Position numbers and translations under genes: made by a program. Shown in pieces: positions 37,133-45,830 of a DNA stretch of 64,000 nt. The DNA comes from Paucibacter sp. PLA-PC-4 (GTDB taxonomy: Bacteria; Pseudomonadota; Gammaproteobacteria; Burkholderiales; Burkholderiaceae_C), in NCBI RefSeq assembly GCF_026241155.1, contig NZ_JAPFGP010000008.1, positions 186,001 to 250,000 on the forward strand, written 5' to 3'. The notes under the pieces were generated by a model, which was not told where the DNA came from, made no database searches, and worked only from the letters and a program-made list of their open reading frames with translations. Each line of letters opens with the position of its first letter. The first letter of the stretch is position 1.

Positions 37133-38542
37133 TCAGGCTGTCGCTGTCGGCTTGGTATTGACCGCCAGGCACAGCAGGCCAGTCAGCAGGGCCAGGCCCA
37201 CATGCACGGCGTAGACCGCGTCGAAGTCGGCCCGCTGCAGCTGCACGTGGCCGAGCAGCAGCACGGTGAGCGCCACACCCAGCACCGCGCCAATCTGGCG
37301 GGTGGCCTGGTTGACGGCGCTGCCGACCGCGTAATGCTGGGCCGGCAAGCCCATCACCGCCGCGCCCGACAGCGAGGGCAGCACCATGCCGACGCCGATG
37401 CCGCTGAGCAGCAGGCCCGGTAGCCATTGCGTCAGATAGGCCGGCTCAACGCCCGGCACCAGCAAAAACCACAGGCCGCTGCAGGCATAGACCAGTGCAC
37501 CGCCGACCAGGAAGGGCCGGTGGCCATGCCGGGCCGCGAGCCGGCCGGTCAGGATGGCCGAGGGCATCACCAGCAGCGGCCCCGGTGTCACGGCCAGGCC
37601 GGCCTGCGGCAGGCTGTAGTGCCAGATCTGCGCCATGTAGAAGAAGAAGGTGAAGAACATCATCGCGAACGCGGTGCCGAAGGCCAGCGTCGCCAGGTTC
37701 ACGTAGCGGTAGGTTCGGCTGCGAAACAGCGCCAGGTCCAGCAGCGGCGCCGGCGCATGGCGGGCCCACAACACAAAGCCGATCAGCGAGACCAGGCCCA
37801 GCGCGCCGGCCATCAGCAGCTCGTCGCGCCGCCAGTTCGGCGACTCCGACTGCACGATGGCCAGCGTGACCGCGCCAACGCCCACGATCAGCAGGCTCAT
37901 GCCAACCAGATCCAGCGGTCGCCGCGCCTCGGGCCGGCGCGCCTCGCCGAGCAGCCGGGCGCCGAACCACAGCGACAGCGCGCCCAGCGGCAGGTTCAGG
38001 TAGAAGGCCCAGGGCCAGCCGATGCTGTCGACCACCAGTGAACCGAGGCTGGGCCCGACCGCGGCTGCCAGCGCGCCGACCGCCCCCCACAAGCTCACGG
38101 CCACCGCGCGCCGCGAGGCCGGAAATGCCGCCAGCACCAGGGACAGCGAGGCGGGCGTCAGCAGCGCCGCGCCGATGGCCTGCAGCACCCGCGCCGCGAT
38201 CAGCCAGCCGACGCTGCCGGCCAGACCGCAGGCTGCCGAGGCTGCCAGGAACAGCACGACGCCGATCATGAACACGCGCTTGCGGCCGTGCGCATCGGCC
38301 AGGCCACCGGACGGGATCAGCATCGCCGCATAGACCACTGTGTAGGCATTCAGCACCCAGGACATATCGGCAGCCGTCGCCGCCGGAAAGGCGGCGCGCA
38401 AGCTCGCGAAGGCGGCGAACAGCAAGGTGCTGTCCAGCGAGACCAGAAAGACGGCGACGCTGGCGACCCAGAACACCGGCCAGGGTGAGCGGTTGCCGCC
38501 GGCGTCAGCGGGCGGGGTGGCGGTGGCGGCGATGCTGCTCAT
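37133..38542 (-). CDS. MFS drug exporter, DHA2 (EmrB/QacA) family, 14-helix type
   Basis: A 469-residue major-facilitator protein with about fourteen transmembrane segments. DHA2 features include FLVSLDSTLLFAAFASLRAAF (motif D1-like), MSWVLNAYTVVYAAMLIPSGGLAD, AHGRKRVFMIG (motif A) and ARVLQAIGAALLTPASLSLVL (motif B/C). Members export drugs or small metabolites in exchange for protons. It starts 12 bases after the SDR stop and forms an operon with it downstream of the TetR gene. Confidence 0.92.
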   Translation of the reverse strand: MSSIAATATPPADAGGNRSPWPVFWVASVAVFLVSLDSTLLFAAFASLRAAFPAATAADMSWVLNAYTVVYAAMLIPSGGLADAHGRKRVFMIGVVLFLAASAACGLAGSVGWLIAARVLQAIGAALLTPASLSLVLAAFPASRRAVAVSLWGAVGALAAAVGPSLGSLVVDSIGWPWAFYLNLPLGALSLWFGARLLGEARRPEARRPLDLVGMSLLIVGVGAVTLAIVQSESPNWRRDELLMAGALGLVSLIGFVLWARHAPAPLLDLALFRSRTYRYVNLATLAFGTAFAMMFFTFFFYMAQIWHYSLPQAGLAVTPGPLLVMPSAILTGRLAARHGHRPFLVGGALVYACSGLWFLLVPGVEPAYLTQWLPGLLLSGIGVGMVLPSLSGAAVMGLPAQHYAVGSAVNQATRQIGAVLGVALTVLLLGHVQLQRADFDAVYAVHVGLALLTGLLCLAVNTKPTATA

Positions 38543-38554
38543 GGCTTGCGCCGC

Positions 38555-39256
38555 TCAGTGCGCCAGCGCCTGCAGATACACACCGGCCGCCAGGCCTTGC
38601 TTGACGTGGCGTGTCAGCTCGTCGGCCAGCACCTCGGTGGCGCCGCCAGCCAGGCCGTCGAAGGCCTGGGTAACCACGGCCTCGGGCGTGGTCTTGGGCA
38701 CATCGAGGCCCTGGGTCAGGTCGGTGTCGACAAAGCCCATGTGCAGGCCGGTCACCAGCGTACCCTGGCCGCTGAGCTCCTGGCGCAGCCCATTGGTCAG
38801 CGCCCAGGCGGCCGATTTGGTCGCGCCATAGGTGGCCAGCAGGGGGCCGTTGATCCAGCTGGCGATCGACAGCACGTTCAGCAAGGCGCCGCCGCCGTTG
38901 GCGGCCAGCACCGGCGCGAAGGCGCGCGCCATGCGCAGCGGGCCGAAGTAGTTGGTCTCCATCTGGCGCTGCGCGGCCTCGATCGCATCGGGTGCGAGGA
39001 AGCCGCCCAAGGTGGCAATGCCGGCGTTGTTGATCAATATGCTGACATCGCCGCATTGCGCCGCGACCGCCGCGATGTTCTCGGCGTTGCTGACATCGAG
39101 CTGGATCGGCACGACGCCGGGCAGCGTGATGCTGTCCGGGTTGCGGGCGGCTGCATAGACCTTGCGCGCGCCGCGGGCCAGGGCTTCGCGGGCAAAGGCC
39201 AGGCCGAGGCCACGATTGGCGCCGGTGATCAGAACGACGGAGTTTTCGAGCTTCAT
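38555..39256 (-). CDS. Short-chain dehydrogenase/reductase
   Basis: A 233-residue classical SDR: NAD(P) motif TGANRGLG (11-18), NNAG in ILINNAGIATLG, catalytic Ser in LSIASW and YxxxK in YGATKSA. The ATG at 39256 follows a GGAGG-like region. Specific substrate is unknown. It is first in the SDR-MFS operon; a perfect TetR-type palindrome lies 37 bases upstream of its start. Confidence 0.9.
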   Translation of the reverse strand: MKLENSVVLITGANRGLGLAFAREALARGARKVYAAARNPDSITLPGVVPIQLDVSNAENIAAVAAQCGDVSILINNAGIATLGGFLAPDAIEAAQRQMETNYFGPLRMARAFAPVLAANGGGALLNVLSIASWINGPLLATYGATKSAAWALTNGLRQELSGQGTLVTGLHMGFVDTDLTQGLDVPKTTPEAVVTQAFDGLAGGATEVLADELTRHVKQGLAAGVYLQALAH

Positions 39257-39292
39257 GGTGGGGCTTTCTGGCAAGGAGGTTTGAGGGGGAAA

Positions 39293-39308
39293 TATGACGA
39301 TCGTCATA
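39293..39308. promoter_or_regulatory. Palindromic operator upstream of the SDR-MFS operon
   Basis: A perfect 16-base palindrome TATGACGATCGTCATA lies between the tetR stop and the SDR start. Nearly the same sequence precedes the tetR gene at 39972-39991, so both are probably binding sites of that TetR protein. Confidence 0.85.
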
Positions 39309-39353
39309 ATTTGAGGCGAAGGCAAGTCTCTGATGGTGTGGCTTGCTCTGGTT

Positions 39354-39956
39354 CTAAGGGGAGAGGGCGGACCGACCCTTTTTCCCGTGGCGGGCCAGCA
39401 AGGCCTGGCGATTGGCAGCCAGCAACGCATGGCCCTGCTCGTTGTCGCCCAGCGCACGGGCCAGTTGCAGCGCGCCGACCAGGCTGCTGACGATGACACG
39501 GGCTTCGTCGGCATCGGCCGAGGGCAGCACTTGCTGCACCCGCGTCATCAAAGCCTGCACGCGGCTGCGTCCGGCCTCTAGCACCTCGGCTGACTGGCGC
39601 GGCATCTCCGAGGCCAGCGCCGCCACCGGGCAGCCTGCCTCGGGGCCGGCCAGATGAGCGAGTGACAGATAGCCCTCGACGAGGGCGACGAAGGGGTCGC
39701 TGCCGTGCTGCTCGGCCTTGGCTAAGCGTGAAGAGAGTCTGCGCTCACTGTCCCGGCCAGCCCATTCCATGGCTTCGGCCAGCATCGCGTCACGGGATGA
39801 GAAGTGGGCATAGAAGCCACCATGAGTCAGGCCGGCCTGCTTCATCAGATCGGCCACGCCGATGCCGCCATAGCCGACGCGCCGGATCGCGCGCGCCGCC
39901 GTCTCGAGGATGCGCTCGTGGGTCAGTTCCTTGCGGCTGGGCGTGGTGGCGGTCAC
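39354..39956 (-). CDS. TetR-family transcriptional repressor
   Basis: A 200-residue regulator starting at GTG 39956. The N-terminal helix-turn-helix is clear (LETAARAIRRVGYGGIGVADLMKQAGLTHGGFYAHF), followed by a ligand-binding helical domain. The GGFYAHFxSRDAMLAEA type is common in repressors of SDR or exporter operons. Matching palindromes lie before its own start and before the SDR gene, pointing to autoregulation and control of the exporter operon. Confidence 0.93.
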   Translation of the reverse strand: MTATTPSRKELTHERILETAARAIRRVGYGGIGVADLMKQAGLTHGGFYAHFSSRDAMLAEAMEWAGRDSERRLSSRLAKAEQHGSDPFVALVEGYLSLAHLAGPEAGCPVAALASEMPRQSAEVLEAGRSRVQALMTRVQQVLPSADADEARVIVSSLVGALQLARALGDNEQGHALLAANRQALLARHGKKGRSALSP

Positions 39957-39971
39957 GGGGCTTTGCTGATA

Positions 39972-40016
39972 AATATGATGATCGTCATATTAAGCCGCGC
40001 CGACCGGCGGCGTCAA
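39972..40016 (-). promoter_or_regulatory. tetR promoter with overlapping operator
   Basis: On the minus strand TTGACG (40011-40016) and TTAATA (39988-39993) are 17 bases apart, a good sigma-70 promoter. A 20-base palindrome at 39972-39991 with one mismatched pair overlaps the -10 and matches the operator before the SDR gene. Binding there would block transcription of tetR. Confidence 0.8.
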
Positions 40017-40050
40017 CCGCCTTGTCGGGTTCAGGGGTTCTGCCGGCCAC

Positions 40051-41022
40051 TCAGCAACGAGCGGCGGTGCGGCGCGCCCGGCGCAACTGCTGGTCTGAGC
40101 TGAATCCGGCTTGCAGTGCCGCCTGGCTGGCGGCGAGGCCGCTGGCCTGCGCCTGGCGGGCACGTTCGAGCCGGATCGCCTGCAGATAGCGCATCGGCGT
40201 TATGCCGGCATGGGCGGCGAACAGTCGACTCAGATGGCGCGGCGTCACATGGGCGGCCTCGGCCATGCGGGTCAGGGTCCAGTCCTCGGTCGGGTCGGTG
40301 CAGATCGCGTCCTGTACGCGGTGCAGGGCCGGGTGCAGATGGTGGCGGTGCGCCAGCATGGGTGAGAGCTCGGGGTCTGCCGGGCTGCGGCGCAGGTAGA
40401 CCACCATGGTCTGCGCGACCGTCGCGGCCATCGCCGCGCCGCAGTGCTGGGCGATCAGGTGAAGGGCCAGGTCGATGCCGGCGGTGATGCCTGCGCTGCT
40501 GGCCAGCGGGCCGTCTAGCACGAACACGCGGTTGTCTACCACCTGGGCTCGTGGCTCGGCCCGGCGCAGCGCGTCTAGCAGTTCGTGATGGGTGGTGCAG
40601 CGTCGCCCAGCCAGTAGGCCGGCCTGGGCCGCCAGCAGCGCGCCGGAGCAGACCGTCAGCAGCCGACCACCGCCGCCCAGCAAGAGCTGACCCTGCTTCG
40701 CGAGCCAGCGCAGGCCCGCGAGCTCGGCCGCCAGCTCGGCAATGTCGGGCGGCGGCTCGCCGGGCAGCTCGTTTCGGCAGCCAACCAGCACCAGCCAGCT
40801 GCCGCTGGCCAGCGCCGCCGGCAGCGGCTCCAGCCCAGCTAGCGCCAGGCCCACCGAGCTTACACACTGCGGCTGTGCCGCGATGAAGCGCAGCCGAAAG
40901 GCTGGTGGTCGGCCCCGCCCGGCCAGGGCCTGGTTGGCCAGCCGCAAAGCCTCGGCCGGACCTGCCAGGTCCAGCAGCAGCGCACGCGGCTGCACCAGCA
41001 TCAATACATCAATTGCGGACAT
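40051..41022 (-). CDS. AraC-family regulator with DJ-1/PfpI (GATase1-like) N-terminal domain
   Basis: A 323-residue regulator of the FtrA/GlxA-like group. The N-terminal half is a DJ-1/PfpI fold (VLMLVQPRALLLDLAGPAEAL, with Cys in LLTVCSGALLAAQAG and HHELLD after it). The C-terminal half holds two AraC helix-turn-helix motifs (RMAEAAHVTPRHLSRLF and ALQAGFSSDQQLRRA). The final part reads RRARRTAARC rather than the usual F-rich motif. It lies ten bases downstream of the isochorismatase-like gene, which it may control. Confidence 0.9.
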   Translation of the reverse strand: MSAIDVLMLVQPRALLLDLAGPAEALRLANQALAGRGRPPAFRLRFIAAQPQCVSSVGLALAGLEPLPAALASGSWLVLVGCRNELPGEPPPDIAELAAELAGLRWLAKQGQLLLGGGGRLLTVCSGALLAAQAGLLAGRRCTTHHELLDALRRAEPRAQVVDNRVFVLDGPLASSAGITAGIDLALHLIAQHCGAAMAATVAQTMVVYLRRSPADPELSPMLAHRHHLHPALHRVQDAICTDPTEDWTLTRMAEAAHVTPRHLSRLFAAHAGITPMRYLQAIRLERARQAQASGLAASQAALQAGFSSDQQLRRARRTAARC

Positions 41023-41032
41023 GACCGCCAGC

Positions 41033-41605
41033 TTAACGCCCGAGCGCCTGCCGGGCCCGCTGCAGCGCTTGCTCGGCCGTGCACACCTGTGCGAAGCGGT
41101 CCTGCAGCACGGTCTCGGTGCGCAGCTTCAGCTCGGCCGCGCTGAGCGTGGTACCGCTGGCGTGTGTCATTGCGAAGGTCAGCGTCGCCTCGCTCACATA
41201 GTCGACCAGCCAGCCCTCGTCGCTGGCATGGCGGGTGGTGGTCTCGCAGCACTGCTCGCTGCGGATACCGGTGACGATCAGGCGCTGGACGCCTTGCTGG
41301 TGCAGCCAGACGGCCAGGCCGGTGCCGACCAGGGCGCTGTGCCGGTGCTTGATGAACTCGGCGGCCGCCTCGTAGCGCGGCAGCTCCTCCAGCGGCGTGA
41401 CCAGGCCTGAGGCCAGCGCGAAGGCGTTGTTGGCCTGCTCCGGGCCGTCGCTGTGCAGGATGCGGACGATGGGCAGGCCCAGGGCCTGTGCGCCCTCTAT
41501 CAGGCGGGCGTTGGCGGCCAGGAAGTCGGGCAGATCGGCCCCGCTCCAGTAGGGGCGGTGGCGAAAGGATTCCTGGATGTCGATCAGCAGCAGGGCGGTT
41601 TTCAT
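41033..41605 (-). CDS. Isochorismatase-family cysteine hydrolase
   Basis: A 190-residue enzyme: catalytic Asp in ALLLIDIQESF, Lys in IKHRHSALVGT and the nucleophile Cys in GIRSEQCCETTTRHA, the usual family triad. Members hydrolyse isochorismate, nicotinamide or other amides; which applies here is unknown. The ATG at 41605 begins MKTALLLID; a longer frame adds an Arg/Gln-rich stretch with no ribosome site. It is followed ten bases later by the AraC-type regulator on the same strand. Confidence 0.88.
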   Translation of the reverse strand: MKTALLLIDIQESFRHRPYWSGADLPDFLAANARLIEGAQALGLPIVRILHSDGPEQANNAFALASGLVTPLEELPRYEAAAEFIKHRHSALVGTGLAVWLHQQGVQRLIVTGIRSEQCCETTTRHASDEGWLVDYVSEATLTFAMTHASGTTLSAAELKLRTETVLQDRFAQVCTAEQALQRARQALGR

Positions 41606-41705
41606 GACGGCACTCCGATGGGTTTGAGTGCGTCGATCTTGCTGCCGCAAGCCCGCCGCGTCGCGCCGGGTCTGGACCGCCTGCGATCAAATCAGGACAT
41701 TGTGA

Positions 41706-42251
41706 TCAGGGCTTCAGCCCGAGCGCTTTCCAACCGTCCAAGCCGAGCTTTTCCAAGGTCGCCATATTGGCTTCGTAGATCGCGTCGGTATCGGCCATGG
41801 TCTCGACGGCGCGCTCGATGCTGCTCTCGCGCAGGATGTGCAGGGTGGGGTAGGGCGAGCGGTTGCTGTAGTTGCTGATATCGTCCGCCGCGGTGCCATC
41901 GAATTGGTACTGGGGATGGAAGCTGGCGATCTGCAGCTCGCCGTCCAGCTCCAGGTCTTCGACCAGGGCGTCGGCGGCGCCGATGAAGTCGTTGAAGTCC
42001 AGGAAGTCCTGTAGCACCTGCGGATGGATCACCAGCGTGGTCTCGATCTCGTCAGGGTCGCTGCGGCGCAGCAGCAGCAGCTCCTTGGCCAGTTCCTTGA
42101 GCAGCTCCTCGGGCGAAGTCGCGCCGCTGACCACATAGCGCAGCCGATTGTTGACATGCACGCTCTTGGCGAAGGGGCAGAGGTTCAAGCCGATCACCGC
42201 CTTCTCCAGCCAGGCGCGGGTGTCGGCTTCGATCTGTTCGGCGGGCGTCAT
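41706..42251 (-). CDS. DUF1415 family protein
   Basis: A 181-residue soluble protein of DUF1415, recognised from WLEKAVIGLNLCPFAKS near the N-terminus, followed by LRYVVSGA, LVIHPQVLQDFLDFNDF and IASFHPQYQF. The strictly placed Cys in NLCPFA is typical. Function is unknown. Its ATG overlaps the stop of the DUF2817 gene (ATGA), so it is translationally coupled as the last gene of the M20-DUF2817-DUF1415 operon. Confidence 0.87.
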   Translation of the reverse strand: MTPAEQIEADTRAWLEKAVIGLNLCPFAKSVHVNNRLRYVVSGATSPEELLKELAKELLLLRRSDPDEIETTLVIHPQVLQDFLDFNDFIGAADALVEDLELDGELQIASFHPQYQFDGTAADDISNYSNRSPYPTLHILRESSIERAVETMADTDAIYEANMATLEKLGLDGWKALGLKP

Positions 42252-43330
42252 GCGCTCAGTCCCAAGACCGCCTGGCGCGCGGCTTGTTGGGCCTGGTCCA
42301 GGATCTGTTGTTTCCACTCGTCGGTATCGATGTAGAAGGCGTCGCGGATCTGGCGCTTGATCTGGTCAGCCTGCTCGGCCGGCGCCTCGGGATGCGCTTC
42401 CAGCCAATGATCGGCGCGCAGGGCACCGATCATCTGATCCAGCGCCACGGTGCCGTATTCCAGCGCGATGCCGGTGTAGGCCGCATCGGGGCAGGCGTCG
42501 GCGACGGCGGTCCACATCAGGCCCACCAGCGGGGCCGAACTGGAGCTGCCGTCATAGATCGAGGTCACCTCGGTGCCCCACCAGGCGCGAGCCCGCGCGA
42601 GTGCCGCCGCATCGTTCTTGCAAGCAAAGATGCGCTCGCCATGGCCGCTGGGACCCAGGCCTGTATGCAGATCGACCCAGCCGATAGCCTCGGCAGCGTG
42701 GCCCTGTTCTTCGAGCACATGGCGCAAGGTGACATTGCTCCAGGTCGGCGCATGGCCACCGTAGAACAAGCCCAGCTCATGGGTGTACTGGCCGCTGGTG
42801 ATCGCGGTCTGCAGCCCGCGCTCGCCGTGCCGTGCGGCATAGTCGGACAGCAGGGCCTCGTCGGCCGGCGTCGGTGGCCATTGCGCGGGGATTAGCGCGG
42901 CGGCGATCTCGTCGTAGCCGGCGTTGCGCGGCAGCGCTTGGTGGAAGTCGTGGAAGTTGCGGTTCAGGTCCACCCCCTCCTGCGTGACGCGGCGCCACCA
43001 GGAGAAGCCATGCGGGTTCAGCGCGTGAATATAGAGCACGGCCACACCGCTGGCCTTGACGGCTTCATGCCAGCCCGGATCGGACAGCAGGCCGGTCTGC
43101 ACGCCGGAGCCGCAAAAGCCCTCGACGCCGTGACAGGCGCTGCTGATGATCAGCAGCCGCTTTGCATCGCGCGGGCCCTGGCGCACCACATCCATCGCCA
43201 GACGCTCACCGTCGCGACCCAAGAGTGGATGCCAGTGCGGCTCATTGTCCAGCCCGGCGGCCTCGACGGCGGCCAGGAACTTGCCGCGCGCCTCGGCGTA
43301 GCTCTGCGAAAAGAAGGGGGCAGCGGACAT
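42248..43330 (-). CDS. DUF2817 family (M14-like) hydrolase
   Basis: A 360-residue protein of DUF2817, related to zinc carboxypeptidases. Candidate metal or active-site positions are SSACHGVEGFCGSG (HxxE-type), DLNRNFHDF and WVDLHTGLGPSGHGE, in the order expected of M14 enzymes. The ATG at 43330 overlaps the upstream M20 gene stop (ATGA). Substrate is probably a peptide or acyl amino acid (inference from context). Confidence 0.85.
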   Translation of the reverse strand: MSAAPFFSQSYAEARGKFLAAVEAAGLDNEPHWHPLLGRDGERLAMDVVRQGPRDAKRLLIISSACHGVEGFCGSGVQTGLLSDPGWHEAVKASGVAVLYIHALNPHGFSWWRRVTQEGVDLNRNFHDFHQALPRNAGYDEIAAALIPAQWPPTPADEALLSDYAARHGERGLQTAITSGQYTHELGLFYGGHAPTWSNVTLRHVLEEQGHAAEAIGWVDLHTGLGPSGHGERIFACKNDAAALARARAWWGTEVTSIYDGSSSSAPLVGLMWTAVADACPDAAYTGIALEYGTVALDQMIGALRADHWLEAHPEAPAEQADQIKRQIRDAFYIDTDEWKQQILDQAQQAARQAVLGLSA

Positions 43331-44526
43331 CAGGGCTTGGGCGAGTTCAACCAGGTTTCGGCCATGCGGACCCACATCGAGCCGCCCAGCGGGATCAGCT
43401 CGTCGTTGAAGTCATAGCTGGGGTTGTGCAGCATGCAGGGGCCCAGGCCATGGCCGCCCTCGCGGTGCGTGCCGTCGCCATTGCCGATCAAGAAATAGCA
43501 GCCTGGCTTTTCGAGCAGGAAGAAGCTGAAGTCCTCGGCGCCCATGGTCGGCTCAAACTCCTGCACGTTTTGCGCGCCGACCACATCGCCCAGCACCGCG
43601 CGCACGAAATCCGTTTCCTTCGCGTGGTTGATCGTCGGCGGATAGTTGCGGTGGAAACTGAATTCGCAAGTGGCTTCGAAGGCCTGGCAGGTGGCTTCGG
43701 CAACCGCCTTCATGCGGCGCTCGATCAGGTCCAGCACCTCCAAGGTGAAGGTACGCACGGTGCCCTGGATTTCGCAGCTGTCGGGCACGACATTGGTGGC
43801 CTCGCCGGTGTGTATCATCGTTACCGAGATGACGCCCGCGTCGATGGGACGCTTGTTGCGGGTGATGATGGTCTGGAAGGCCTGCACCATCTGGCAGGCC
43901 ACCGGCACCGGGTCGATGCCGTTGTGCGGCAGAGCGGCGTGCGAGCCCTTGCCGCGGATCACGATCTTGAATTCGTTGCTGGACGCGAACACTGGGCCAC
44001 TCTTGACGGCGAACTGGCCCGCCGCCATGCCTGGCCAGTTGTGCGCACCGAACATGGCCTCCATCGGGAACTTGTCGAACAGCCCGTCCTTGATCATCTC
44101 GCGCGCGCCGCCGCCGCCCTCCTCGGCGGGCTGGAAGACCAGGTAGACGGTGCCATCGAAATTGCGGTGCTTGGCCAGATGCTTGGCGGCAGCCAGCAGC
44201 ATCGCGGTGTGGCCGTCATGGCCGCAGGCGTGCATCTTGCCGGGGTGCTTGCTGGCGTGGGCAAACTGGTTGTGCTCGGTCATAGGCAGCGCATCGATAT
44301 CGGCGCGCAGGCCCACCGCGCGGTCGCTGGTGCCATTCTTGACGATGCCGACGACCCCGGTCTTGCCCAGGCCCCGATGCACGGGAATACCCCATTCGGT
44401 CAGCGCACGCGCGATCACATCGGCGGTGCGCTCTTCCTGGAAACAGAGCTCTGGGTGGGCGTGAATATCTCGTCGCAGGGTCGCGATGCTTGGCGCATCG
44501 GCCAGGATTGAGTCGATCAACTTCAT
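43330..44526 (-). CDS. M20 amidohydrolase (hippurate-hydrolase/aminoacylase type)
   Basis: A 398-residue metallo-amidohydrolase of the M20D group. Conserved motifs are DIHAHPELCFQEERT, GLRADIDALPM, HACGHDGHTAMLL (metal ligands and Cys), QPAEEGGGGAREM and GAEDFSFF near the C-terminus. Relatives release amino acids from hippurate or other N-acyl forms. It is the first gene of the three-gene coupled operon; upstream lies an orphan ABC binding protein that may deliver the substrate. Confidence 0.93.
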   Translation of the reverse strand: MKLIDSILADAPSIATLRRDIHAHPELCFQEERTADVIARALTEWGIPVHRGLGKTGVVGIVKNGTSDRAVGLRADIDALPMTEHNQFAHASKHPGKMHACGHDGHTAMLLAAAKHLAKHRNFDGTVYLVFQPAEEGGGGAREMIKDGLFDKFPMEAMFGAHNWPGMAAGQFAVKSGPVFASSNEFKIVIRGKGSHAALPHNGIDPVPVACQMVQAFQTIITRNKRPIDAGVISVTMIHTGEATNVVPDSCEIQGTVRTFTLEVLDLIERRMKAVAEATCQAFEATCEFSFHRNYPPTINHAKETDFVRAVLGDVVGAQNVQEFEPTMGAEDFSFFLLEKPGCYFLIGNGDGTHREGGHGLGPCMLHNPSYDFNDELIPLGGSMWVRMAETWLNSPKP

Positions 44527-44619
44527 GGCGGCACTCCGTAGTATGGGAGGCGCGCGGCGGCAGGCCGGCGCCGGTGTCGGGTCAGTTTACCCGGGGGTGG
44601 CGCCGTTTGCAGCGGGGGC

Positions 44620-45738
44620 TCAGCGCCTGACCTTGCCGTCTCCGGTCAGCATCGACAGCTCGACAAAGCTGGATCCCACATGCTTGCCGGGGCCGAACTT
44701 CACCGTGAAGCCGCCGGCGTTGTAGTTCTGCATGCCCTCCAGCGCGGCTACCAGGCCCTCGCGGCTGGGCCGCCCCATGCGGCGCAGGCCTTCGCTGAAC
44801 ACCTTGGCGGCCAGAAAGCCCTCCATGCCGGTGTAGTTGGGGCGCAGATCGCCCCCGGCGCGTTGCACCGCCGTCTGGTATTCCTCGACGATGCCGATGG
44901 CGGAGCCGAAGGGGTAGGGCATGACTTGGCTGACGACCACGCCCAGCGCCTGCTTGCCCAGCTCGTCGGACAGCGACTGGGTGCCGACGAAGGAGACGTT
45001 GTAGAACACGCCGCCGTAGCCGGCCTTGCGGGCCTCTCGGATGAAGGCGGCGCAGCTCTTGTAGGCGCTGATCATCACGATGGCCTCAGGCGCGCCCGGC
45101 ACCAGGGCCTTGACGGCTGCGGCCACATCGACGCTGTTGCGCTCCACCGTGCCGATGGCCTGGGGTTTCAGCAAACGGGATTGCATCGCGCGCTGCACGC
45201 CCTCCAGGCCGGCCCGTCCATAGGCGTCATTCTGGTGGAACACGGCGATCTTGTTCAGACTGAGCTGGGTCAGCTGCTTGACGATCAGTGCGGTCTCGTC
45301 GAAGTAGGAGGCGCGTACATGGAAGACCCAGCGGCTGGCCGGATCGCGCAGTGCCTCCGCGCCGGTGAAGGGCGCGAAGAAGGGGATCTTGTGTTGATTC
45401 ACGAGCGGCAGCGCCGCCAGCGAGGTCGGCGTGCCGACATAGCCGAACAGCGCGAACGCGTCCTCGGCAATGAATTTTTCGGTATTGGCCTTGCAGCGCT
45501 CGGGCTCGTAGCCATCGTCCAGGGTGCGCAGCTCGACGGGCAGGCCGTTGATGCCGCCGGCCGCATTGACGGCGTCGAAGTGCAGCTTGGCGCCGGCCTG
45601 CATCTGCAGGCCTAGCTGGGCGGCGGGGCCGGTCAGCGGGGCCGATTGGCCGAGCACGATGCGGCGGCGCTCCTGGGCTTGCAGCCAGGCCGGCAGGGTC
45701 AGTGCGGCCAGGCCGGTGAGGCAGTGACGTCGTTGCAA
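44620..45738 (-). CDS. ABC transporter substrate-binding protein, branched-chain amino acid (type 1) family
   Basis: A 372-residue periplasmic binding protein. The TTG at 45738 follows AGGAGAGCCGAT and puts a signal peptide at the N-terminus (MQRRHCLTGLAALTLPAWLQAQ); an in-frame start 123 bases upstream would bury it. Family features are VLGQSAPLTGPAAQLG, VNAAGGINGLPVELR, FALFGYVGTPTS and FHQNDAYGRAG. No permease or ATPase genes are adjacent. It lies 93 bases upstream of the M20 operon, on the same strand. Confidence 0.88.
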   Translation of the reverse strand: MQRRHCLTGLAALTLPAWLQAQERRRIVLGQSAPLTGPAAQLGLQMQAGAKLHFDAVNAAGGINGLPVELRTLDDGYEPERCKANTEKFIAEDAFALFGYVGTPTSLAALPLVNQHKIPFFAPFTGAEALRDPASRWVFHVRASYFDETALIVKQLTQLSLNKIAVFHQNDAYGRAGLEGVQRAMQSRLLKPQAIGTVERNSVDVAAAVKALVPGAPEAIVMISAYKSCAAFIREARKAGYGGVFYNVSFVGTQSLSDELGKQALGVVVSQVMPYPFGSAIGIVEEYQTAVQRAGGDLRPNYTGMEGFLAAKVFSEGLRRMGRPSREGLVAALEGMQNYNAGGFTVKFGPGKHVGSSFVELSMLTGDGKVRR

Positions 45739-45830
45739 ATCGGCTCTCCTGAGGGGGATGAAAGGGTCAAAAATGGCAGGGCTCAAGGGTAGCGCCCATG
45801 GGGCTATCGGCTCTGTGCAATAGTTCGCGG

